A DNA stretch of 5,949 bases, taken from Oscillospiraceae bacterium. Lineage in GTDB: Bacteria; Bacillota; Clostridia; Oscillospirales; CAG-272. The notes under the pieces were generated by a model that ran no database searches, was not told where the DNA came from, and saw only the letters and a program-made list of their open reading frames with translations. A program made the position numbers and the translations under genes. The DNA lies in contig SVQS01000119.1 of the NCBI GenBank assembly GCA_015065205.1, positions 1-5,949 of the forward strand, given 5' to 3'. This document shows, piece after piece, positions 1 to 4,494 of this stretch (position 1 is the first letter of the stretch; every line of letters starts with the position of its first letter).

Positions 1-501
1 GACGTATTCTACTTCTCCGCAGCTCTTCCCGAAGAGTTCACCGGCGAAGATGTAATCTGGTTGGATGCATTCAACGGCTCCACCGGTGACCACATGGAAT
101 ACGACGAGATCCGCGCAGGTTCCGGTTCTCTTCCTTATCCTCACGTATACTGCTCTGACCAAGTAGTTACCGACTCTATCGCTTTCACTGTAACCGTAGA
201 GAAGGCTGGTCTGTACAACGTAGCAGCACACTACAGAATTAAGGACCAAAAGGTTCGTGGTGCTAAGTTCATCGTTAACGAAGGCACTGCAAACGAGCAA
301 GTTATCAACCACACCTATGGTTGGGCAACTGCTGACGATGCATACGAAGTTCGTAACAACGACTTCCTCATCGGTGCTTACATGACCGGTTTGGTATTCG
401 AACTCCAAGAGGGTGAGAACACCATCACTATCCGTGTTGCTGATGGCGTAGCTAAGAGCCAACACTTCAGAGATCTGTATCTCGTTCCCGTTGCTGAATA
501 A
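1..501 (+). CDS. C-terminal part of a CBM-like beta-sandwich protein (5' truncated)
   Basis: The reading frame is open from base 1 and ends at TAA 499-501, giving the last 166 residues; the start lies outside the window. The pattern is that of a carbohydrate-binding-module-like (CBM6/CBM35 type) jelly roll: an alternating strand with FTVTVEKAGLYNVAAHYRI, a segment with FIVNEG, then LQEGENTITIRVADG and a closing strand DLYLVP. Such modules usually bind polysaccharide on secreted or surface proteins of gut Firmicutes, but no ligand can be named and no signal peptide or catalytic domain is visible in this part. Every Phe codon is TTC, every Asn codon AAC and every Gln codon CAA, unlike the mixed use in the other genes, which suggests very high expression. 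It is the last gene of its transcript, since a strong terminator follows 53 bases later. It could instead be a structural surface-layer or repeat protein. Confidence is good that it is coding, moderate for the fold. Confidence 0.72.
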   Translation, partial: DVFYFSAALPEEFTGEDVIWLDAFNGSTGDHMEYDEIRAGSGSLPYPHVYCSDQVVTDSIAFTVTVEKAGLYNVAAHYRIKDQKVRGAKFIVNEGTANEQVINHTYGWATADDAYEVRNNDFLIGAYMTGLVFELQEGENTITIRVADGVAKSQHFRDLYLVPVAE

Positions 502-524
502 TTTTGGCAAACGGTAAGCAAATC

Positions 525-544
525 AATTATTAATCTTAATAATT
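525..544. repeat. AT-only perfect palindrome before the terminator
   Basis: AATTATTAA (525-533) and TTAATAATT (536-544) are perfect inverted arms separated by TC. As RNA this would be a weak A-U hairpin just upstream of the strong terminator stem, so it may affect 3' end stability; as DNA it could be a protein site. Function is unknown. Confidence 0.5.
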
Positions 545-554
545 CTTGCAAAAA

Positions 555-592
555 GCAAGGCAACGGCTCTGCCGTTGCCTTGCCCTTTTTTT
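555..592 (+). terminator. Rho-independent terminator of the CBM-like gene
   Basis: A perfect 13-bp stem, GCAAGGCAACGGC (555-567) with GCCGTTGCCTTGC (571-583), closes a TCT loop and is followed by CC and seven T (586-592). It is a textbook strong intrinsic terminator, consistent with a highly transcribed upstream gene, and it isolates the HAD-Nudix operon from readthrough. Confidence 0.95.
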
Positions 593-628
593 GTTTTAAA
601 ATAAGCGTTTTTTGATGCACGTATTGCA

Positions 629-646
629 AATTCGCTATTGCAAAAG
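629..646 (-). promoter_or_regulatory. Candidate operator overlapping the HAD-Nudix -35 box
   Basis: Read on the minus strand the 18-mer is CTTTTGCAATAGCGAATT. It matches the combined consensus of the two palindromes before the regulator gene (TTTTCGYAAWAGCGAAAA) at 14 of 18 positions, including the core GCAATAGCGAA. It covers the -35 hexamer (638-643), a position from which a bound protein would block RNA polymerase. The left arm is degenerate, so it is a candidate only. Confidence 0.4.
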
Positions 647-666
647 GGAAAGAAGTGTGATATAAT
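638..666 (+). promoter_or_regulatory. Sigma-A promoter of the HAD-Nudix operon
   Basis: TTGCAA (638-643) and a perfect TATAAT (661-666) are separated by 17 bases, and TG at 658-659 makes an extended -10. Transcription should start near 673, giving a leader of about 47 nt before the ATG at 720. Confidence 0.85.
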
Positions 667-719
667 AAGGACAATGGGGTTCTATACCAATAAATTGAAA
701 GAAAAACGAGAGGTATTTT

Positions 720-1580
720 ATGCGTAAAAAGCCGACGATTGCCCTGATGTACGATTTTGATAAAACACTGTGCGATCAGGATATGCAAAACTACACCTTC
801 ATTCCTAACCTTGGTATGACGCCTGCCGAATTTTGGGGCAAGGTAGAAAGCTATCGAACGAAGAACTATATGGAAGGTATTTTGGGATATTTGTATTCCT
901 CCGTCAAGCTTTGCGAGGAGCAGGGAATTGATGTTACAAAAGAATATCTGCGTGCGTGCGGAAAGGATATCCGCTTCTACAAGGGCGTTCTCAACTGGTT
1001 CGAGCGCATCAATCTGTATGGCGAGTCTATTGGTGTCAACATCGAGCACTATGTTATCTCCAGCGGTATCAAGGAGATCATTGAGGGCAGTGAGATCAGC
1101 AACCGCTTCAAAAAAATCTTTGCTTGCCAATATCTTTATGACGAGGACGGTAAGGCGATTTGGCCTAAAATTGCCATCAACTATACGCAAAAAACGCAAT
1201 ACGTATTCCGTATTTCCAAAGGCGTATACGACGAAACCGAAAACAAAAAGGTAAACGATAAGGTGCGCGAGCGCGAAATTCCTTACAACAATATGATCTA
1301 TTTTGGCGACGGTATTACCGACATTCCCTGTATGACGCTCATCAAAAAGCAGGGCGGCGTATCGATTGCCGTTTACCAAAAGGGAGAGAAGAACAAGGTC
1401 ACCGATCTGCTTCTTGACGACCGTGTAAATTACATCTGCTCTGCCGACTATCAAGAGGGCGGAGACTTGGATTCCTTGGTGAAGTGCATCATTCAAGAAA
1501 AGGCACTCGCACACAAGCTGCAGCTCAAGCAAAGAGAGCAGCGCCGCCGCGAATCCAAAAACCAAAACTCCGGCACGTAA
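720..1580 (+). CDS. HAD-superfamily phosphohydrolase (phosphoserine phosphatase-like fold)
   Basis: A 286-aa cytoplasmic hydrolase of the haloacid dehalogenase superfamily, which transfers phosphate from a small-molecule substrate to an Asp; the substrate cannot be told from sequence. Motif I is DFDKT at residues 12-16 (nucleophile D12, acid/base D14). Motif II is the ISSG at 113-116. A motif III Lys is probably K158 or K167. Motif IV is GDGITD at 196-201 (D197 and D201 bind Mg). Residues about 20-100 are helical and would form the cap. The last 30 residues are a Lys/Arg/Gln/Glu-rich tail beyond the usual fold. The start is set by GAGAGG at 708-713, six bases before the ATG, directly downstream of the promoter. 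The Nudix gene follows after 17 bases, so the two are co-transcribed. It resembles the PF12710-type HAD group. Confident in family, not in substrate. Confidence 0.92.
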   Translation: MRKKPTIALMYDFDKTLCDQDMQNYTFIPNLGMTPAEFWGKVESYRTKNYMEGILGYLYSSVKLCEEQGIDVTKEYLRACGKDIRFYKGVLNWFERINLYGESIGVNIEHYVISSGIKEIIEGSEISNRFKKIFACQYLYDEDGKAIWPKIAINYTQKTQYVFRISKGVYDETENKKVNDKVREREIPYNNMIYFGDGITDIPCMTLIKKQGGVSIAVYQKGEKNKVTDLLLDDRVNYICSADYQEGGDLDSLVKCIIQEKALAHKLQLKQREQRRRESKNQNSGT

Positions 1581-1597
1581 GGACAGAGGAGAAAGCA

Positions 1598-2137
1598 ATG
1601 GAGCTTTGGGATCTTTACACCAAGGACCGCGAAAGGACCGGAAAAACAATGGAACGCGGGGCCAAACATCCCGATGGATTTTACCGTTTGGCGGTGCACG
1701 TTTGCATTTTTAACAGTCGCGGAGAAATGCTCATTCAAAGGCGGCAGCTGACCAAATTCGGTTGGCCCGGACTGTGGGATATGACTGCCAGCGGCAGTGC
1801 CATAACAGGTGAGACAAGCGGTGATGCCGCTGAGCGCGAGATGCGTGAGGAATTGGGATTATCTATTTCGTTTGCCGATCTGCGCCCGGCTCTTACCATT
1901 CATTGGCCCGAGGGCTTTGGCGACATTTTTCTATTAGAGCGCGACGTCGACGTTGATGCACTGACTCTGCAAACCGAAGAGGTAATGGCTGTCAGGTGGG
2001 CGGATGAGAACGAAATTATGGAGCTCATCGCCAAAGGCGAATTTATTCCATATTATAAGGATTTTGTGGGGCTTCTATTTTATTTGCGCAACAAGAGCAC
2101 CTTGCATACATCCCCCGATCTCACGAGGCAACAGTAA
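1598..2137 (+). CDS. Nudix hydrolase (IPP isomerase/YfcD-like)
   Basis: A 179-aa Nudix protein that should cleave a nucleoside-diphosphate-linked compound or a related pyrophosphate. The Nudix box is complete at residues 66-88: G66, E72, R80-E81-M82, E84-E85, G87, L88, fitting G-x5-E-x7-REU-x-EE-x-GU exactly. It is preceded by HVCIFNSRGEMLIQRR and WPGLWDMTASG, typical of the family. The N terminus (ELWDLYTKDRERTGKTMERG) resembles the Nudix branch related to isopentenyl-diphosphate isomerase and YfcD, so a hydrolase of unknown substrate is likelier than an isomerase. The ATG at 1598 is chosen over an in-frame ATG at 1484 because AGAGGAG (1585-1591) lies six bases upstream, the family begins there, and the longer form would run deep into the HAD gene. 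It is the second gene of the operon; with the HAD enzyme it suggests metabolite house-cleaning or salvage. A bidirectional terminator follows at once. Confidence 0.92.
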   Translation: MELWDLYTKDRERTGKTMERGAKHPDGFYRLAVHVCIFNSRGEMLIQRRQLTKFGWPGLWDMTASGSAITGETSGDAAEREMREELGLSISFADLRPALTIHWPEGFGDIFLLERDVDVDALTLQTEEVMAVRWADENEIMELIAKGEFIPYYKDFVGLLFYLRNKSTLHTSPDLTRQQ

Positions 2138-2140
2138 AAC

Positions 2141-2177
2141 AAAACCGACCGATTCTGTGTGAATCGGTCGGTTTTTT
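2141..2177. terminator. Bidirectional terminator between convergent operons
   Basis: CCGACCGATTC (2145-2155) pairs with GAATCGGTCGG (2161-2171) around a TGTGT loop, flanked by AAAA (2141-2144) on the left and TTTTTT (2172-2177) on the right. The T-run ends the plus-strand Nudix transcript. On the minus strand the left A-run, continued by AAAA at 2136-2139, supplies a U-tract for the lipoprotein gene, whose stop is 23 bases away. Confidence 0.93.
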
Positions 2178-2194
2178 GCTATACGTGTTTCGTA

Positions 2195-3871
2195 TTAAGG
2201 GTTGCAATTTGCGCAGGGAATATAGCCCATTTGAATCATTTCGTCGTGCGTTGCGGTGTGGTATTCCTTGTTTTTTTCACTCATTTGATCAACACTGGAG
2301 CATTCCGGATAGTGGAATTTTTTGCTGTTCTTGTTGGCAACGTAATCACACTGAGGAGCTTCGTCAGGGGGTGTCGTGTCTGCTTTTTCAAGGCGGCTGC
2401 TTCCGGTTGCATAGTCGATGATGATACCGGGTTGCGCGTTATAGATAAACACGTTAAAGCAAATGCCATCGCCGTTGTCTTCTACCGACCAAGCCTCCAT
2501 CAAGACGCCGCGGGCGACAAGCTCGTTTCCAATAAACAAGGGAGTTACGCGATAGAGCACGTGGTTGTTTGTTTCTTTGATGTAGTCGGCAACCATATTT
2601 TCAAAGGGGAGCATTCCAAGCTGATTGCAAAAGCGTGTGCCTGTAATCAGGTTTAGCTTGTTGTCGTCCTCACCTGCAAGCTGCCAGCCAATCAAGTGGG
2701 AGCGATTGTAAAGATATCTTCCGTCAACAATATCATAGGATGCTTGCATCCAACCGGAGGGGGTTGTTGAAAGATCGCCGCGTGTGCCGGTGGGCATCAG
2801 GTCACGGCCAAGGCAAGCCACTGCGACGCCGCAACGGCCAAGACTATCCAAAACGGCATAAGATTCATAAGAGGTTGTGGTATAATCCTCTTTTGTAAAA
2901 TAAGGAACGTTACCGTTGATTGCAACATACTTTTCGCCGGAGAATGCAGGGATACCGGGGTAGTGTTCGCCGGGAGTAGTAATTTCGGGAGTGGTTATTT
3001 CGGGAGTGGTAACTTCGGGAGTGGTAACTTCCGGAGTTGTCTCCTCGGGAGTTGTTTCCTCCGGTTGACTTGGCTCATCCAGCGCTTTTTCTACAATAGC
3101 GATCAACTCACTGTATGTAAGCGCGCCGAGGTGTTTGTCGGTAATAACGCCGTTTGCGTTAATGACAATGGTGAGGGGGCAGGCTTGAATGTTGAAAAGA
3201 TCCATACAATACATGCCTGTGTCCCAACCGATGGACATTGTACCGTCGTTCCATTCGGGGTGCCCCGAATTGTTTTCAATAAAGTCGGTCACATCTACGC
3301 CCGGTAGCTCGATGTGAACTGCGGCTACGCTTACACGGTCAGCGTAATCGGCTGCCATCCGATAAAAAGATGGCAATTCCCAGAGGCAAGGGGGGCAGGT
3401 GTTGAACCAGAAATTGAGGACAACCACGCGACCTTCCGCGGTTTCCTTTTGAACGTCAAATTTTTCTTCGCTATCGACGATGTCGAGCGAAATGGTAGGG
3501 CAGGTGTTGCCAACTTCCGTTCCAACAGGGGGCTTTTCCGGTTGCTCGGAATCGGGCGTGCTCTCTTCGGGCGTGGTAACCTCGGGAGAGGTAACCTCAG
3601 GCGTGGTAACCTCGGGAGTCGTAACTTCAGGAGTCGTTACTTCAGGAGTGGTTTCCTCAGGTGTTGTAGCCTCCGGCGTAGATGTTTCCGGTGTTGTTTC
3701 ATAAGAAGATTCTTCTGTGGAAGTTTCTTCAAGGGTGGTTTCTGCAGTGGTTGTTTCCACGGGGTCTGTTGTAACAGGGAGTCCGCCCAGCATATCGCAG
3801 GAAGCGAATAGGGTAGAGAGGGCCAACAAGAGAGCTATAAGGGCTATACGAGCGCGATAAGAGAATTTCAT
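2195..3871 (-). CDS. Lipoprotein fusing a TlpA-like thioredoxin domain, a DNA/RNA non-specific endonuclease and an Ada-like metal-binding tail
   Basis: A 558-aa exported protein. Residues 1-25 are a basic start, a hydrophobic stretch (IALIALLLALSTLFAS) and C25, a lipoprotein signal. Residues 31-118 are a Thr/Glu/Pro linker of TTPEV units. About 119-265 is a TlpA/ResA-like redoxin domain: NFWFNTCPPC (active Cys C159 and C162) and a presumed cis-Pro in ACPLTIVIN (P232). Residues 270-300 are a second TTPEx linker. About 312-485 matches the DNA/RNA non-specific endonuclease family (streptodornase or DNA-entry nuclease type): NRSHLIGWQL with catalytic H392, then NLITGTRFCN, where N416 is the likely metal ligand. 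Residues 508-558 (FHYPEC, then GYIPCANCNP) form an Ada-like metal-binding tail seen on clostridial nucleases. The start is ATG 3871, overlapping the upstream stop as ATGA, with AAAGGAG 11 bases upstream; an in-frame TTG at 3880 sits only two bases from that site. Substrate and biological role (DNA scavenging, biofilm, defence) are inference. Confidence 0.9.
   Translation of the reverse strand: MKFSYRARIALIALLLALSTLFASCDMLGGLPVTTDPVETTTAETTLEETSTEESSYETTPETSTPEATTPEETTPEVTTPEVTTPEVTTPEVTSPEVTTPEESTPDSEQPEKPPVGTEVGNTCPTISLDIVDSEEKFDVQKETAEGRVVVLNFWFNTCPPCLWELPSFYRMAADYADRVSVAAVHIELPGVDVTDFIENNSGHPEWNDGTMSIGWDTGMYCMDLFNIQACPLTIVINANGVITDKHLGALTYSELIAIVEKALDEPSQPEETTPEETTPEVTTPEVTTPEITTPEITTPGEHYPGIPAFSGEKYVAINGNVPYFTKEDYTTTSYESYAVLDSLGRCGVAVACLGRDLMPTGTRGDLSTTPSGWMQASYDIVDGRYLYNRSHLIGWQLAGEDDNKLNLITGTRFCNQLGMLPFENMVADYIKETNNHVLYRVTPLFIGNELVARGVLMEAWSVEDNGDGICFNVFIYNAQPGIIIDYATGSSRLEKADTTPPDEAPQCDYVANKNSKKFHYPECSSVDQMSEKNKEYHTATHDEMIQMGYIPCANCNP
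2972..3064 (-). repeat. 15-bp tandem repeat encoding TTPEx, linker 2
   Basis: Degenerate 15-bp units encode TTPEE, TTPEV and TTPEI between the redoxin and nuclease domains (residues 270-300). The plus-strand unit is of the form CGGGAGTGGTAACTT. It is probably an extended, possibly O-glycosylated spacer. Third codon positions vary between units, so this is an old repeat kept at protein level. Confidence 0.85.
3563..3697 (-). repeat. 15-bp tandem repeat encoding TTPEx/TSPEx, linker 1
   Basis: About nine degenerate 15-bp units encode TTPET to TTPEE (residues 59-103) between the lipid anchor and the redoxin domain. It would hold the catalytic domains away from the membrane and through the cell wall. 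Unit number could vary between strains by slippage without breaking the frame. Confidence 0.85.
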
Positions 3872-4272
3872 TTTTTCCAAATCTCCTTTGTAATGTTATC
3901 ATGTGAAGAGCCGACAAATTCGTCGCTCTTAATCAAAGAAAACGCTGATGTGTTGCAGGGAAAGAACACATCCGAGGGGTAAAGGCGGTTCCAACGGTAA
4001 ATGATGATTTCGTTTGTGTTTTCAAGTCCTTGAGGCAGGGGAGTGTCCTCCACAAAGCAATAGTCGTTCTCGCCCGCGACCTTTGTAGGATCGGGAACAA
4101 CGTGCAAAGAGGCACAATCCTCTGGGAACAGGGACGCAGAATAGGGCGTCACCCACAAGGGGGCCGTTCCTACGTGTTGGAGCATATCAGCAATCAAAAT
4201 GCGGTCGCGGCTTTGACGACGGTGATTGAACATCATTCCGTTGTCATCGCTTAAGCAAACAATCAGCTTCAA
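3868..4272 (-). CDS. Small conserved cytoplasmic protein of unknown function (homologues often labelled 'ribonuclease Z')
   Basis: A 134-aa protein starting MKLIVCLSDDNGMMFNHRRQ. It has no signal peptide or membrane segment. Conserved-looking blocks are NGMMFNHRRQSRDR (11-24), YCFVED (71-76), IIIYRWNRLYPSD (89-101) and FVGSSHDNITKEIW (119-132). From memory, similar clostridial proteins carry the database name ribonuclease Z, but the metallo-beta-lactamase HxHxDH motif is absent and the protein is less than half that enzyme's size, so the name is not supported here. The start is TTG at 4272-4270: AAAGGAG (4286-4280) lies seven bases upstream and the family begins MKLIVC. A TTG at 4290 would place the ribosome site inside the gene. 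It is first in the operon and its TGA overlaps the ATG of the lipoprotein (ATGA, 3871-3868), so the two are translationally coupled. Function unknown. Confidence 0.85.
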   Translation of the reverse strand: MKLIVCLSDDNGMMFNHRRQSRDRILIADMLQHVGTAPLWVTPYSASLFPEDCASLHVVPDPTKVAGENDYCFVEDTPLPQGLENTNEIIIYRWNRLYPSDVFFPCNTSAFSLIKSDEFVGSSHDNITKEIWKK

Positions 4273-4310
4273 ACCGTTTCTCCTTTGCAAAAAGACTTTA
4301 TTTACTTCCT

Positions 4311-4339
4311 ATTATATCATATCTTTTGTCAAAAAGCAA
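4311..4339 (-). promoter_or_regulatory. Promoter of the small protein-lipoprotein operon
   Basis: On the minus strand a perfect TATAAT (4316-4311) is preceded by TG and one base, an extended -10, and by TTGCTT (4339-4334) at 17 bases. The -35 is weak. A better hexamer, TTGACA at 4332-4327, is only 10 bases from the -10, so it cannot pair with it. Transcription should start near 4304, about 32 nt before the TTG start. Confidence 0.75.
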
Positions 4340-4342
4340 CTC

Positions 4343-4354
4343 TTTTGGCCAAAA
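4343..4354. promoter_or_regulatory. 12-bp perfect palindrome TTTTGGCCAAAA between divergent promoters
   Basis: TTTTGGCCAAAA is a perfect dyad just upstream of the minus-strand -35 (4334-4339) and about 32 bases before the plus-strand -35. A related TTTTGTCAAAA lies at 4324-4334. It is well placed to bind a regulator acting on either promoter, but the base composition is very AT-rich and no family is implied. Confidence 0.35.
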
Positions 4355-4386
4355 ATGAAAGATATTTGAAAAAAAGCAATTTTCTA

Positions 4387-4415
4387 TTGACATTTTTTCT
4401 GTTTTGTGTTATAAT
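4387..4415 (+). promoter_or_regulatory. Full-consensus promoter of the regulator gene
   Basis: TTGACA (4387-4392) and TATAAT (4410-4415) are both perfect, spaced by 17 bases, with TG at 4407-4408 giving an extended -10. This is about as strong as a sigma-A promoter can be by sequence. Transcription should start near 4422, inside the first palindrome that follows, which suggests that the promoter is normally held down by a repressor. Confidence 0.93.
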
Positions 4416-4417
4416 AA

Positions 4418-4435
4418 TTTTCGTAATAGCGAAAA
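4418..4435 (+). promoter_or_regulatory. Operator-like palindrome 1 over the transcription start
   Basis: TTTTCGTAATAGCGAAAA has perfect 6-bp arms (TTTTCG/CGAAAA) around six bases. It begins three bases after the -10 box and covers the predicted start site. It is 16/18 identical to palindrome 2, with a repeat distance of 23 bases. Autoregulation by the downstream HTH protein is the simplest reading. Confidence 0.7.
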
Positions 4436-4440
4436 AATGA

Positions 4441-4458
4441 TTTTCGCAAAAGCGAAAA
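4441..4458 (+). promoter_or_regulatory. Operator-like palindrome 2 in the regulator leader
   Basis: TTTTCGCAAAAGCGAAAA has perfect 7-bp arms (TTTTCGC/GCGAAAA) around AAAA. It is the second copy of the 18-bp element. Since it is inside the transcript it could also fold as an RNA hairpin. Confidence 0.65.
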
Positions 4459-4472
4459 AAGCAAATGCTTTT
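4457..4472 (+). repeat. Inverted repeat AAAAGC-AAAT-GCTTTT in the leader
   Basis: Perfect 6-bp arms around AAAT follow palindrome 2 and share its last two bases. In the mRNA it would be a small hairpin ending nine bases before the AAGGGAG ribosome site (4481-4487). It may compete with the palindrome 2 hairpin; effect unknown. Confidence 0.4.
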
Positions 4473-4494
4473 CCAATATGAAGGGAGTGGGGAA

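Noticed and set aside
378..1649. A 423-codon open frame on the minus strand across the HAD gene
   Set aside because: It lies opposite a gene with complete HAD motifs, a promoter and a ribosome site; its translation is low-complexity hydrophobic sequence with no domain.
2159..2656. Plus-strand open frame opposite the nuclease domain
   Set aside because: It begins in the terminator stem and has no family signal; the minus strand encodes clear nuclease and Ada-like motifs.
2972..3697. CRISPR-like repeats
   Set aside because: The repeats are 15-bp degenerate coding units without unique spacers of fixed length and they keep one reading frame.
3314..3811. Plus-strand open frames with Arg/Gly/Ser-rich repeats opposite linker 1 (also 2963-3307 and 3480-3704)
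   Set aside because: They are antisense readings of the TTPEV-encoding 15-bp repeat, which stays open in several frames by chance.
3872..3880. TTG at 3880 as the start of the lipoprotein
   Set aside because: It is two bases from the AAAGGAG site, too close for initiation; the ATG at 3871 overlaps the upstream stop as ATGA and gives a normal lipoprotein signal.
4437..4481. A 14-codon upstream ORF (ATG 4437 to TGA 4479-4481) in the regulator leader
   Set aside because: No ribosome site precedes it, only about 15 leader bases lie upstream, and its sequence is dictated by the palindromes. Its stop touching the regulator's ribosome site is noted, but peptide control is unsupported.
4465..4494. 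ATG at 4465 as the regulator start
   Set aside because: It lies in the loop of an inverted repeat without a ribosome site; ATG 4495 has AAGGGAG at a good distance and matches the family N terminus.
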